Notes under the pieces: generated by a model | Told to the model about the DNA's origin: nothing | Databases searched by the model: none | What the model saw: only the letters and a program-made list of their open reading frames with translations | NCBI GenBank assembly: GCA_944385765.1 | Contig: CALWYL010000004.1 | Span: forward strand, 1-63,815 | Reading direction: 5' to 3' | DNA length: 63,815 nt | Source of the DNA: an uncultured Oscillospiraceae bacterium | GTDB taxonomy: Bacteria; Bacillota; Clostridia; Oscillospirales; Oscillospiraceae | Position numbers and translations under genes: made by a program | Shown: positions 8,381 to 16,759 of the stretch, one piece after another | How the letters are laid out: each line of letters begins with the position of its first letter | How positions within the stretch are numbered: position 1 is the first letter of the stretch

Positions 8381-9862
8381 TCAGCTCAGGAAAGCGTCCA
8401 CCACGTCCCGCATGCCCTCCGGGGCCGTGCAGCCGGTGAACCTCTCCTCCGCCCCCGCCAGCGCGGCGAGCGGCGCCGGGGCCTTCGTGCCGGTGGCGGC
8501 CTCCAGCCGGCCTATGAGCTCCACGCCCGGCGCGTCGGCGGCCTCTCCCAGGGCGGAGAGCACCGAGGCGCAGAACTTATACGGGCTGGCCGTGGAGACC
8601 ACGCAGCAGGGGCCGCTCTGCTCGCCCTTTGCCCGCGCGTCGGCCAGCACGCCGGAGGCCACGGCCGTGTGCGTGTCGATGAGGTAGCCGTGCTCGCGCC
8701 AGACGCGGGCAATCTCCCTCTCCGTCCGCGCGTCGTCGCAGCACCCCGCGCCGAACGCGCCGCGTATGCGCCCGAGCATCTCCGCGCCCACGTCGTAGCG
8801 CCCCTCCCGGGCCAGCTCGCCCATCCAGCGCGAGACGCGCCCGGCGTCGCCGGAGAGGAAGTAGAGCAGCCGCTCCAGGTTGCTGGAGACCAGTATGTCC
8901 ATGGAGGGGGACTCCGTCATGTGGAAGGGGCGGCGCCTGTCGTAAACGCCCGTCCCGATGAAGTCCGTCAGCACATTGTTCTCGTTTGAGGCGCAGATGA
9001 ACTTCCCCGCCGGCAGGCCCATCTCCCGGGCCATCCAGCCGGCCAGTATATTGCCGAAGTTCCCCGTGGGCACGCAGAAGTCCAGCCGCTCGCCCATGGC
9101 TATGCGCCCGGAGTTCACAAAATCGCAGTAGGCGGAGAAATAGTACACTATCTGCGGCAGAAGCCTCCCCCAGTTTATCGAATTGGCCGAGGAGAGGAAC
9201 CAGCCGCGCCCGTCCAGCACGCGCGCGAAATCCGCGTCGGAGAATATTCTCTTCACGCCCGCCTGCGCGTCGTCAAAGTTGCCCTCCACGGCCGAGACGC
9301 CGACGTTCACCCCCCTCTGGGTGACCATCTGCAGCCTCTGCACGTCGGAGACCCCGCCCTGCGGATAGAACACCAGTATCCTGGCGCCCTCCACGTCGGC
9401 GAAGCCCTCCAGGGCGGCCTTGCCCGTGTCCCCCGAGGTGGCCACCAGTATGCACACGCCCCTCCGCTCGCCGCACTTTTTCAGCGAGGAGACCAGCAGC
9501 CGGGGCAGCATCTGCAGCGCCATGTCCTTGAAGGCCGAGGTGGGCCCGTGCCAGAGCTCCAGGTATCCCGTCCCGGAGTCCACGAAACGCACCGGGGCCG
9601 TCAGCGGCGAGTCGAAGTTGTCCCCGTAGGCCGCCGCGCACAGAGCGGATATCTCCCCGGCCGTGAACTCCGGCAGGAAAGGCGCCATTATCCGCTCCGC
9701 CCGCTCCCGGTAGCCGGAGCGCCGCAGCAGCTCGAGCTCCCGCCCGTCCACGCGCGGCAGGCTGTCGGGCACATAGAGCCCCCCGTCCGGGGCCAGGCCG
9801 TGGGCTATGGCCGAGGACGCGCTCACGCGCTCCGCCGCGCCCCTAGTGCTCAGATATTCCAT
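8381..9862 (-). CDS. thrC: Threonine synthase
   Basis: 493 residues, the long ThrC type. It begins MEYLSTRG as in other bacterial threonine synthases, with the PLP lysine in TSAFKDMALQ near residue 113 and the phosphate-binding STSGDTGKAA-like stretch ATSGDTGKAA. Converts O-phosphohomoserine to threonine. I chose ATG 9862 rather than ATG 9877 because GAGGTG lies seven bases upstream and the protein then starts at the family-typical residue. It is 11 bases downstream of yraN and is the last gene of the lepB-rbgA-rnhB-yraN-thrC run. Confidence 0.94.
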   Translation of the reverse strand: MEYLSTRGAAERVSASSAIAHGLAPDGGLYVPDSLPRVDGRELELLRRSGYRERAERIMAPFLPEFTAGEISALCAAAYGDNFDSPLTAPVRFVDSGTGYLELWHGPTSAFKDMALQMLPRLLVSSLKKCGERRGVCILVATSGDTGKAALEGFADVEGARILVFYPQGGVSDVQRLQMVTQRGVNVGVSAVEGNFDDAQAGVKRIFSDADFARVLDGRGWFLSSANSINWGRLLPQIVYYFSAYCDFVNSGRIAMGERLDFCVPTGNFGNILAGWMAREMGLPAGKFICASNENNVLTDFIGTGVYDRRRPFHMTESPSMDILVSSNLERLLYFLSGDAGRVSRWMGELAREGRYDVGAEMLGRIRGAFGAGCCDDARTEREIARVWREHGYLIDTHTAVASGVLADARAKGEQSGPCCVVSTASPYKFCASVLSALGEAADAPGVELIGRLEAATGTKAPAPLAALAGAEERFTGCTAPEGMRDVVDAFLS

Positions 9863-9873
9863 GTCACTGCACC

Positions 9874-10227
9874 TCATTCAAATGCGTTTTCAAGGTGTAT
9901 TATCCTGTCCTCACCCGGCCGGGTGTAGATTTCAATGACGTCGAAGCGCGGCTGCAGCTCGCACTCGCGCGCGGACAGCCACTCCAGCGCCGCCAGCTTT
10001 ATCCGCCGCTGCTTGGCCGGCGTCACGGCCTCCCTCGCCTGGGCAAAGCGCGCGTCCGCGCGCAGCTTGACCTCCACGAAGGCCACGAAGCCGTCCCGCG
10101 CGGCTATGATGTCTATCTCCCCCGCCCGGCAGGCGTAGTTCATGCCCAGCAGCTCATATCCCCGCGAGCGCAGATACGCCGCGGCCTGCGCCTCGCCGCC
10201 CCGGCCGGCCAGTTTCCTCTTGTCCAT
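9874..10227 (-). CDS. YraN family protein (UPF0102, endonuclease-like)
   Basis: 117 residues. It shows the PD-(D/E)xK nuclease-like core of UPF0102: GE near the N-terminus, RAGEIDIIA, FVEVKLR. Function is not established. The start ATG overlaps the rnhB stop (TGATG) and has AGGAAG eight bases upstream, which decides against a longer in-frame start at 10269. rnhB-yraN adjacency is widespread in bacteria. Confidence 0.88.
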   Translation of the reverse strand: MDKRKLAGRGGEAQAAAYLRSRGYELLGMNYACRAGEIDIIAARDGFVAFVEVKLRADARFAQAREAVTPAKQRRIKLAALEWLSARECELQPRFDVIEIYTRPGEDRIIHLENAFE

Positions 10228-10835
10228 CAGTGCATCTTCCTCAGGAAGGAGAGCCGGTGTATCTCGCACGGCCCCAGCTCGCGCAACGCGGCGTAGTGCG
10301 CCGCCGTGCCGTAGCCCTTGTGCTTTTCAAAGCCGTAGCCGGGGAACTTCTCCCCCATCTCGCGCATGTAGCGGTCACGGGTCACCTTGGCCAGTATCGA
10401 CGCCGCCGCAATGTCCGCGCACCGCCCGTCGCCGCCCACCACCGCCCGGCAGGGGAAAGCTATGCCCTCCGTGCGGTTGCCGTCCACCAGCGCCAGCTGC
10501 GGCGCCCGCGGCAGGCCCTCCAGGGCCCTGTTCATGGCCAGGTAGGTGGCCCCCAGGATGTTCAGCCTCTCTATCTCCGCCACGCTGGCGAAGGCGATGG
10601 ACCAGCCCAGCGCCTGGGCGCGTATCTCGTCATAAAGGGCCTCGCGCCGCCTCTCGCTGAGCTTTTTCGAGTCGTCCAGCCCGGGTATGACCAGGCCGCG
10701 CGGCAGCATAACCGCCGCGGCGCACACCGGCCCCGCCAGCGGCCCGCGCCCGGCCTCGTCCACCCCGCAGACGGCCTCATAGCCCTCGCCGTACACGGCG
10801 TTCTCGTATTCCCAAAGGTCCGCTTCAGCTCTCAT
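10227..10835 (-). CDS. rnhB: Ribonuclease HII
   Basis: 202 residues. Type 2 RNase H signature [15 protein letters not shown] near residue 23 carries the first catalytic Asp-Glu pair, with LDDSKKLS and the later LVDGNR and [14 protein letters not shown] motifs. Removes RNA from RNA-DNA hybrids and misincorporated ribonucleotides. It overlaps the end of rbgA by 11 bases and yraN by three, so the genes are tightly coupled. Confidence 0.96.
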   Translation of the reverse strand: MRAEADLWEYENAVYGEGYEAVCGVDEAGRGPLAGPVCAAAVMLPRGLVIPGLDDSKKLSERRREALYDEIRAQALGWSIAFASVAEIERLNILGATYLAMNRALEGLPRAPQLALVDGNRTEGIAFPCRAVVGGDGRCADIAAASILAKVTRDRYMREMGEKFPGYGFEKHKGYGTAAHYAALRELGPCEIHRLSFLRKMH

Positions 10836-11700
10836 ATGGCCTCTCCAGCGTTATCCTTCCCAGTTTCCCCCCGCGGAACTCGTCCAGCAGCACGGCCGCC
10901 ATGCGCTCCGTGTCGTATTCGCCCCGCCCGGCGAGGAATCCCCGCCGCCTGGCGGCCGCCTCCAGCAGCTCCCAGCCCTGGGCATCCGGCGAGTTGAGCC
11001 CGTATCTATGCTCTATGGCCGCCGGGTAGAGCCGCCGCAGCCTCACCAGCAGGTTGGCCGCCAGGGCCTCGCGGTCCAGCACGTCGTCCTTCACCGCCCC
11101 GGTGACGGCCAGCAGCTCTCCCACCTCCTGGGAGTCGAATCGCGGCCAGAGTATGCCCGGTGTGTCCAGCAGCTCCAGCGTGCGGTCCACGCTTATCCAC
11201 TGCCGCCCCCGCGTCACTCCCGGCCGGTCCGAGACCGCCGCGGCCTTGCGTCCCGCGGCCTTGTTTATAAATGTGGACTTGCCCACATTGGGTATGCCCA
11301 GCACCATGGCCCGCAGCTGCCGCGTGCCCTGGCCCTTGGCCTCCCTGGCGGCTATCTTCTCCGCGAGCAGGCCCCTCACGGCGGCGGGGAAATCCCTCAC
11401 GCCCTTGCCGGAGCGCGCGTCCGTCTCCAGCACGGGCAGGCCGCTCTCCCGGAAATACGCCCGCCACTCGGCCGTGGCCGCCGGATCGGCCTGGTCCACG
11501 CGGTTCATTATCACCAGCCTCGGCTTGCCGCCGGCCAGGCGGTCGATGTCGGGGTTGCGGCTGGCCGCGGGTATGCGCGCGTCTATCAGCTCGCACACGG
11601 CGTCCACCAGCCTGACGTTCTCCTCAATCATCCTCCCGGCCTTGGTCATATGCCCGGGGAACCAGTGTATGTCTATCTTCTGATAATCCTTATCCGCCAT
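10825..11700 (-). CDS. rbgA: Ribosome biogenesis GTPase RbgA (YlqF)
   Basis: 291 residues. Circularly permuted GTPase: G4 (NRVDQAD) comes before the P-loop [12 protein letters not shown] and G3 DTPGILWP. The N-terminus has the family signature IHWFPGHM. Family role: late assembly of the 50S subunit in Firmicutes. I use ATG 11700 rather than the in-frame TTG at 11712; it overlaps the upstream lepB by 11 bases. The order lepB-rbgA-rnhB matches Bacillus. Confidence 0.95.
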   Translation of the reverse strand: MADKDYQKIDIHWFPGHMTKAGRMIEENVRLVDAVCELIDARIPAASRNPDIDRLAGGKPRLVIMNRVDQADPAATAEWRAYFRESGLPVLETDARSGKGVRDFPAAVRGLLAEKIAAREAKGQGTRQLRAMVLGIPNVGKSTFINKAAGRKAAAVSDRPGVTRGRQWISVDRTLELLDTPGILWPRFDSQEVGELLAVTGAVKDDVLDREALAANLLVRLRRLYPAAIEHRYGLNSPDAQGWELLEAAARRRGFLAGRGEYDTERMAAVLLDEFRGGKLGRITLERPYES

Positions 11701-12283
11701 AGTCGTTCCCAAAGTTCTTTATGGGGAACACCGTGTAATAGACCTTCCCCATGATGCACCTCACGTCCACGCAGCCTATCTGCGAGTAGCGGCTGTCCGT
11801 GGAGTGGTTCCTGTTGTCGCCCATGACGAACACCGTGCCCTCCTCCACCTCAATCGGCCCGGCGAAGTCCAGTTCCTCGGTGGTTATCTCCGCGATATAC
11901 GGCTCGTCCAGCGGCTTTCCGTCCACATAAACCACGCCGTAGTCGAAGTCTATGTCCACCGTCTGCCCGCCCACGGCTATCACGCGCTTCACCAGCGGCT
12001 CCTCGCGGTACTCGTCCTTGCGGAACACGATGATGTCCCCCTGCTTCGGCTCATAGAAGATGTTGCTGACTATCACCTTGTCGCCGTTCTCCAGCGTGGG
12101 GTACATGGAGTTCCCCACCACATCCACCAGCCTCAGCCCAAAGGAGAAGAGCAGCACGCATATCACCAGCGCGGCCACTATGCACTGTATCCAGTCATAG
12201 ATTTCCGCCCTGGCGCTCTCCGGCTCAGGGCTCTTTTTCCTCACTTCGCGGGCCTCGGCGCCCGCCGTCTTTTTCTGCTTCAT
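11690..12283 (-). CDS. lepB: Signal peptidase I (second of a tandem pair)
   Basis: 197 residues. Cytoplasmic charged N-terminus, one membrane segment at about 34-53, then the catalytic Ser in GNSMYPTL (S59) and Lys in PLVKRVIA (K99), plus the GDNRNHSTDSR box. Gram-positive type with a single anchor. Removes signal peptides from exported proteins. Its start overlaps the stop of the upstream paralogue by one base. A 59-base segment (11944-12002) is identical to the paralogue. Confidence 0.95.
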   Translation of the reverse strand: MKQKKTAGAEAREVRKKSPEPESARAEIYDWIQCIVAALVICVLLFSFGLRLVDVVGNSMYPTLENGDKVIVSNIFYEPKQGDIIVFRKDEYREEPLVKRVIAVGGQTVDIDFDYGVVYVDGKPLDEPYIAEITTEELDFAGPIEVEEGTVFVMGDNRNHSTDSRYSQIGCVDVRCIMGKVYYTVFPIKNFGNDYGG

Positions 12284-12825
12284 CAGTCGTCCAAGCTCCC
12301 CAGTCTGTCAAAAGGAAGTATTCTCAGGCACACTCTCCCCAGCACGCCGCGTGCGTCCACGCAGCCCAGGCGCGCGTCGCGGCTGTCGTTGGAGGCGTTT
12401 CGGTTGTCGCCCAGCACAAACAGCTCGCCCTCCGGCACGGTCAGCGGCCCGGAGAAGTCCAGCTCTCTCAGTGTGGGCTCGGCCGTATAGGGCTCGTCCA
12501 GGGGCACGCCGTCCACATACACCACGCCGCTGCCGAAGTCTATGTCCACCGTCTGCCCGCCCACGGCTATCACGCGCTTCACCAGCGGCTCCGGGCGGAA
12601 GCCGTCGTCGCGGAAGACCACTATGTCCCCCTGCCTCGGCTCCGATGCGGCGCCGCACACCAGCAGCAGGTCGCCGTCGTGCAGCGTGGGATACATCGAG
12701 CTCCCCTCAACCTCCACGAAGCGCAGCGCGAAGGAGAAGAGCAGCACGCATACGGTGAGGGCCAGCACCATGCACTGCATCAGGTCGTAGACCCATCCCC
12801 GCAGCCTTCCGCCGCGGCACTGCAT
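12283..12825 (-). CDS. lepB: Signal peptidase I (first of a tandem pair)
   Basis: 180 residues, paralogue of the next gene. Membrane segment at about 15-36, Ser in GSSMYPTL (S43), Lys in PLVKRVIA (K83), and GDNRNASNDSR. All catalytic residues are present, so both copies should be active. It starts at ATG 12825 after GGGAGTGG and is the first gene of the run down to thrC. Confidence 0.95.
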   Translation of the reverse strand: MQCRGGRLRGWVYDLMQCMVLALTVCVLLFSFALRFVEVEGSSMYPTLHDGDLLLVCGAASEPRQGDIVVFRDDGFRPEPLVKRVIAVGGQTVDIDFGSGVVYVDGVPLDEPYTAEPTLRELDFSGPLTVPEGELFVLGDNRNASNDSRDARLGCVDARGVLGRVCLRILPFDRLGSLDD

Positions 12826-12992
12826 AAGCCCCCACTCCCTTCGCGCCAGTCTATCTTATCATTATACAATACCAAGTCAATACCCCCGGCGCGCGGGAAC
12901 TGTGGTATTATGAAAAAAATCCCCCGCGCCAGCGTAGTGAAGTCCGCCCCAACCGCAGTATACGGTTGAAGCCGGAAAGGAGGCGTGAGCCG

Positions 12993-13481
12993 ATGGACGA
13001 CGAGGAGATAATAGAGCTGTTTTTTGCCCGCTCCGAGCTGGCCATACGCGAGCTGGACAATAAATACGGGAAAATCTGTCACAACCTCTCGTACAACATC
13101 GTGCAGAACAGGCAGGACGCGGAGTAATGCGTCAGCGACGCCTACCTGGGCGCCTGGCGCGCCATACCGCCCGCCCATCCGCGCCCCCTGCTCATGTATG
13201 TGCTGAGGATAGTGCGCAATCTCTCGCTGAAGGCCTGTCACTATAACTCGGCCGCCAGGAGGGGCTCGGCATACACGGTTGCCCTGGAGGAGCTCGAGGG
13301 CTGCCTCAACGCCCCCCACACCGCGGATGTGGAGGTGGAGACCCGGGAGCTCGCCCGGATGACAGGCGGCTTTCCGGACACGCTCGCCCCCGAAAACCGC
13401 GTCATTTTCATGCGCCGCTACTGGTTTGCCGACAGCTATAGGGACATAGCCGGTGCTCTATTCCGTCCTGCGTTTTTGTGA
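12993..13481 (+). pseudogene. Broken sigma-70 family (ECF-like) RNA polymerase sigma factor
   Basis: An excellent start (AAAGGAGG, then ATG 12993) opens 44 codons resembling the N-terminus of a clostridial ECF-like sigma factor, ending at an in-frame TAA (13125-13127) where homologues as I recall them have Glu in DAE-E-CV. The same frame then continues with sigma region 2 (DAYLGAWRAIPP), IVRNLSLKA and region 4 (ENRVIFMRRYWFADSYRDIA). It loses similarity right after this point and stops at 13479-13481, lacking the recognition helix and C-terminus. So there are two lesions: a nonsense change and a 3' deletion. Confidence 0.8.
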
Positions 13482-13676
13482 GGCCGCGGTCGAGGCCGCC
13501 CGCCGCGCGCCTCGTGGCGGCGCAGGTCAGCCATACAAGCGCCGGCTGGCAGATAAGCACCGCTCCCGCCCAGGAGATATTGCTGATTCTGGCCGCCGTG
13601 TGCCTCGCCATCTCCGTGGCCGGCGGCATAGCGGAGGCCGCGCGCGGCCGCGGAAAGCTGAAATGAGCGCAGCGCA
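13482..13676 (+). other. Hydrophobic coding remnant after the sigma pseudogene
   Basis: In another frame the DNA encodes a hydrophobic stretch (EILLILAAVCLAISVAGG) ending GRGKLK and a TGA at 13664-13666, ten bases before a strong terminator. No start with a ribosome binding site is seen. It looks like the tail of a membrane protein, possibly the partner gene of the sigma factor, whose front was lost in the same deletion. I do not call it a gene. Confidence 0.35.
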
Positions 13677-13705
13677 GGGGCGGCCGGCACCGGCCGCCCC
13701 TTTTT
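13677..13705 (+). terminator. Strong Rho-independent terminator
   Basis: An 11-bp perfect GC stem (13677-13687 with 13690-13700) with a two-base gap, followed by five T. It ends the decayed sigma locus and faces the convergent NTPase gene. Confidence 0.85.
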
Positions 13706-13720
13706 CTCCGCCATTCCGCC

Positions 13721-14212
13721 TCAGCGCGCCGGCAGGGAGGCGTACTCCGCCACCCAGTGCCTCAGCGCCCCCTCGGCGTTGATGTCATAGCGCCCGCTGG
13801 TCTCCAGCAGCATGGTGTCCGGGTCCCCCTCCAGCAGCTCGCGCAGCTCCCTGCCCTCCCAGTTCACGGGGGGCTCCAGCGCGCCCACGCAGGGCGTGCC
13901 GGCGAACAGGAAGCGCACCAGCGCCTCATAGAGCTCGCTCTCCGCCAGCTCCGCCCCGCCCAGGCCGTCTATCACGGCAAATTGCGCCCTCGCCGCCTCT
14001 CCGAGCAGCGCCGCGCAATGCGCCGCCAGCTCCGGCCCCGGCGCGCTGAAGATGCGCCGCTCCCAGCCGGCGGGCGAGGCTATCTCCAGCCCGGCGGGGA
14101 CATGCCTCAGCACGAGGCCGCCGGCCCGGCGCAGGTCCGAGCCGGCGGCCTCCTCTATGAGCCGCGTCTTCCCGCAGGCCTCCGGGCCCGTGAGGAACAG
14201 CCGCCTTCTCAC
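13721..14212 (-). CDS. P-loop NTPase (THEP1-like nucleoside-triphosphatase)
   Basis: 163 residues. P-loop GPEACGKT at residues 9-16, then a Walker B-like VIDGLGGAEL, where the THEP1 family usually has DEIG. The size fits NTPase_1/MobB-like proteins. Such NTPases occur in molybdenum hydroxylase gene clusters; the exact role is unknown. Its start overlaps the XdhC-like gene stop by four bases, so it is co-transcribed and last in the transferase-xdhC-NTPase run. Confidence 0.7.
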   Translation of the reverse strand: MRRRLFLTGPEACGKTRLIEEAAGSDLRRAGGLVLRHVPAGLEIASPAGWERRIFSAPGPELAAHCAALLGEAARAQFAVIDGLGGAELAESELYEALVRFLFAGTPCVGALEPPVNWEGRELRELLEGDPDTMLLETSGRYDINAEGALRHWVAEYASLPAR

Positions 14213-15222
14213 AGCGCGTTCCTCTCGGCCCGGTGCAATATCATCTGCCCGGCAATGGAGATGGCTATCTCCGCCGGCGTCTCGGCCTTTATCTCCAGCC
14301 CGATGGGCGTGATTATGCGGTCGAGCTCCTGGTCGCTGAAGCCCTGTTCCTTCAGCGAGGCCCTCACCCCGGCCGCCTTGTGCCGGCTGCCGATGACCCC
14401 GATATAACAGGCCGGCGTGCGCAGCGCCTGCGCCTGCACCACGGCGTCGAAGGCGTGCCCGCGCGTCATCACGCAGACATAGTCCTCCGACCCGATGCTC
14501 ACATAGTCAGCCACATGCTGGAAGTCTATCAGCAGCACCTCCTCGGCCGCCGGGAACAGCTCCGCGCAGGCGAACTCCGGCCTGTCGTCCATGGCCACGC
14601 AGCGGAAGCCCACGTGCGCGAGCACCGGCACCAGCTCCTGCGCCACATGCCCGCAGCCGAATACGTACACCCTGCCGGAGGAGTTTATCTGCTCGGCGTA
14701 GAACTCGCGCCCGTCCCGCCGCTCACCCCTGGGCTTTCGCGTCATCAGCTCCCCGGTCCACTCCGGAGGCTCATAGGGGAAGTGGCCCCCCTCGGCCGAG
14801 TAGAGGCTCAGCCTGCCGCCGTCGGATATCTCGCTGAGCAGCCAGATGTCCTCCCCCGCGGCAAAGCGCCTCTCCGCCTCGGCGGCCAGGGCGAGCGTCT
14901 CACCGTCCCGCGCGGGGATATAGCGGAAATACACCTTCACGTCCCCGCCGCATATCATGCCCAGGTTCTGCACGTCGTTCTTCGTCAGGGAGAAATCGTG
15001 GCTGCCGCTCTTTCTCTCCCTCAGCACCTCGGCGGCTATTTGCTCGGAGCGGTACTCCACCGCCCCTCCGCCTATGGTCCCGCAGATGCGCCCTCCGGCT
15101 CCGATGAGCATCCTGGCGCCCGCCCCCCGCGGGGTGGCGCCCGAGGAGGCCACCACGGTGACCAGCACCAGCTCCTCGCCCGCCGAGAGGCGCTGCGCCA
15201 TGGTCTTGAACATCTCTCTCAT
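14209..15222 (-). CDS. XdhC/CoxI family molybdoenzyme maturation factor
   Basis: 337 residues. The N-terminal XdhC domain has VASSGATPRGAGARML and GTIGGGAVE; the C-terminal Rossmann domain has VFGCGHVAQELV (GxGxxA) near residue 163. XdhC proteins bind molybdenum cofactor, help insert the sulfido ligand, and insert the cofactor into xanthine dehydrogenase-type enzymes. Its place next to the aldehyde oxidoreductase gene suggests that enzyme is the client. From memory it corresponds to DVU1552 of Desulfovibrio vulgaris. The start at 15222 follows a GGAAAGGAAG site, 33 bases after the transferase gene. Confidence 0.88.
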   Translation of the reverse strand: MREMFKTMAQRLSAGEELVLVTVVASSGATPRGAGARMLIGAGGRICGTIGGGAVEYRSEQIAAEVLRERKSGSHDFSLTKNDVQNLGMICGGDVKVYFRYIPARDGETLALAAEAERRFAAGEDIWLLSEISDGGRLSLYSAEGGHFPYEPPEWTGELMTRKPRGERRDGREFYAEQINSSGRVYVFGCGHVAQELVPVLAHVGFRCVAMDDRPEFACAELFPAAEEVLLIDFQHVADYVSIGSEDYVCVMTRGHAFDAVVQAQALRTPACYIGVIGSRHKAAGVRASLKEQGFSDQELDRIITPIGLEIKAETPAEIAISIAGQMILHRAERNAL

Positions 15223-15255
15223 GTGTCCGCGCTTCCTTTCCCGGTTTTTATGTTC

Positions 15256-16203
15256 TCAGCTCTCCGGGCCATAGCCGCGCCCGAAGAAAGCCCCGAAATA
15301 CCTCTCAAACAGCCTCTCGGCCTGCGCCCGCAGCTCGCGCCGGAAGCCCTCGTAGCTCTCCAGCAGCTCCTCGCCCTCCACCGTGAGGCAGCTGCTGCCG
15401 CCGCGCGAGCCGCCCTGGGTGCGGTTCACCACGGCAAAGCCCAGCTCCCCCTCCAGCAGCTTGATGGCGTTCCAGCCCGCCGAGTAGCTCATCTGCATCC
15501 GCTGGCAGGCCTCCCGCACCGAGCCCGTCTCCCCTATCAGCCTCAGCAGCATCGCCGAGCGCTCGTCCAGGAAGACCTTCTGCCGGGCCACCGACACACT
15601 CAGCTCCGGCCTCACCAGCTGGCTGTTGTGCATCTCCAGCAGCTGCCTGTAGTCCTCCGGCGTGTCCGCGTCGTGCAGTATGCCCGGGTCCGGCACGCTC
15701 ACCAGCGTCTCCCGCGCCCCGCAGCGGCCCAGCGCGCCCTGCAGCCCGCCCTCGCCGCTGTCGCAGAGCAGGCGGTCTATCACCTGCACCGACATGAGTA
15801 TGGGATGCCCCCGCTCGCCGCCGCAGACCGGGCAGGCGTACTCCGCGCCCGAATCCAGCAGCGCCCTCACCGTCGCCGCCGTGAAGAGCGGCACGTCCAC
15901 CGGCGTGAACAGCACCCTGTCGCACTTGTCGCGCATGTACTTGAGCCCGATGAGCGCCGAGTCGAACATCTCCGTGGTGCGGTAGGCCTCGTTGCGCAGG
16001 AACACGGCCCCGCTGCGCGCCAGGTGGCGCTCGAGCTCATCGGCGTTGTAGCCCGTGACCACCACCACGCGCGACGCCCCCGCCTGCCTCAGCGTGGCCA
16101 CCACCCTCTGGGCCACGGATATCTCGCCTATGCTCAGCATAGGCTTGAACTCCCCCATGCGGGAGGACATGCCGGCCGCCACCACTACTGCCCCTGTCTC
16201 CAC
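15256..16203 (-). CDS. MobA/MocA-like nucleotidyltransferase fused to a ModE-like DNA-binding domain
   Basis: About 315 residues. The N-terminal NTP transferase domain (about 1-190) has VVVAAGMSSRMGEFKPM and TPVDVPLF, as in MocA, which makes molybdopterin cytosine dinucleotide. The C-terminal domain (about 205-300) is a winged helix like ModE/LysR: GSVREACQRMQMSYSAGWNAI, then an RGGSSCLTVEGEELL wing. I start it at GTG 16203, seven bases after GAGGAGGT; the in-frame ATG at 16290 has no such site. From memory it matches DVU1551 with an added HTH. It could make cofactor and sense molybdate or cofactor. Confidence 0.85.
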   Translation of the reverse strand: METGAVVVAAGMSSRMGEFKPMLSIGEISVAQRVVATLRQAGASRVVVVTGYNADELERHLARSGAVFLRNEAYRTTEMFDSALIGLKYMRDKCDRVLFTPVDVPLFTAATVRALLDSGAEYACPVCGGERGHPILMSVQVIDRLLCDSGEGGLQGALGRCGARETLVSVPDPGILHDADTPEDYRQLLEMHNSQLVRPELSVSVARQKVFLDERSAMLLRLIGETGSVREACQRMQMSYSAGWNAIKLLEGELGFAVVNRTQGGSRGGSSCLTVEGEELLESYEGFRRELRAQAERLFERYFGAFFGRGYGPES

Positions 16204-16363
16204 CGCGTCCACCTCCTCAACGTGTGTTTTTTTGCCCCGAATTTGCCGATTTACCGCCCTAAATCTCAACTCAAATATATCGACTTTCAAAATGAAACAA
16301 TTTGACGTGTTGAGTATAAAAGTATAAAATTAGGCCTAGGAAAGTGTTTGTTTTTTGTCATAG
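16204..16363. other. AT-rich intergenic region with tandem GTATAAAA
   Basis: 160 bases much richer in A and T than its surroundings. It holds a direct repeat of GTATAAAA (16315-16330) and probably the minus-strand promoter and leader of the transferase-xdhC-NTPase genes. I could not fix one -35/-10 pair. Confidence 0.4.
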
Positions 16364-16615
16364 TTACACAGAATGTCCGCCGCAGGGGTCGTGGTCCGGC
16401 CCTCCGCCGGTCAGGTCTTTCAGCCTGCTCATCCCGGACCGGGTGAAGAACACCAGCTCCGCCGGCCTGCCGGAGGCGTCCTCGCCCCCAAGGCGCAGAC
16501 AGCTGGCGGTCTCCAGATAATCTATGGGCAGCGTGCGGCGGAAGACCTGTCCCGTGCGCGCGTCCTTCACCTCCACGGTCACCTCGGAGGCCCTTATCTC
16601 GGTCAGTTTTTCCAC
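16364..16615 (-). CDS. Hypothetical 83-residue protein upstream of aldehyde oxidoreductase
   Basis: Starts at GTG 16615 with AAAGGAG nine bases upstream. The protein is polar, with beta-strand-like alternation (SEVTVEVKDARTGQVFRRTL), a central LVFFTRSGMSRLKDLTG, and a C-terminal GPDHDPCGGH with possible metal ligands. I do not recognise the family. Codon use matches the neighbours, so it is probably real. It lies divergent from the aldehyde oxidoreductase gene and upstream of the cofactor-handling genes, which suggests a role in that system. Confidence 0.6.
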   Translation of the reverse strand: MEKLTEIRASEVTVEVKDARTGQVFRRTLPIDYLETASCLRLGGEDASGRPAELVFFTRSGMSRLKDLTGGGPDHDPCGGHSV

Positions 16616-16759
16616 GTTCCATCGCTCCTTTGCTCTTTACGGATTTACCGGGTCATATATTTAGGATAGCACATCCAGCAAACATAGTAAAGCCCGCGTT
16701 TGGGTCACCACGCGCGAGAGATATATCAACCCCAAAATACAAGGCAAGGAGGCAACCCA

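Noticed and set aside
13125..13127. Possible stop read-through or recoding in the sigma gene
   Set aside because: The codon is TAA, not TGA, so selenocysteine does not apply. No slippery sequence or knot was seen, and the 3' end is also lost.
13478..13666. A separate small membrane protein gene
   Set aside because: No start codon with a ribosome binding site, and the front half has no sensible sequence; treated as a remnant.
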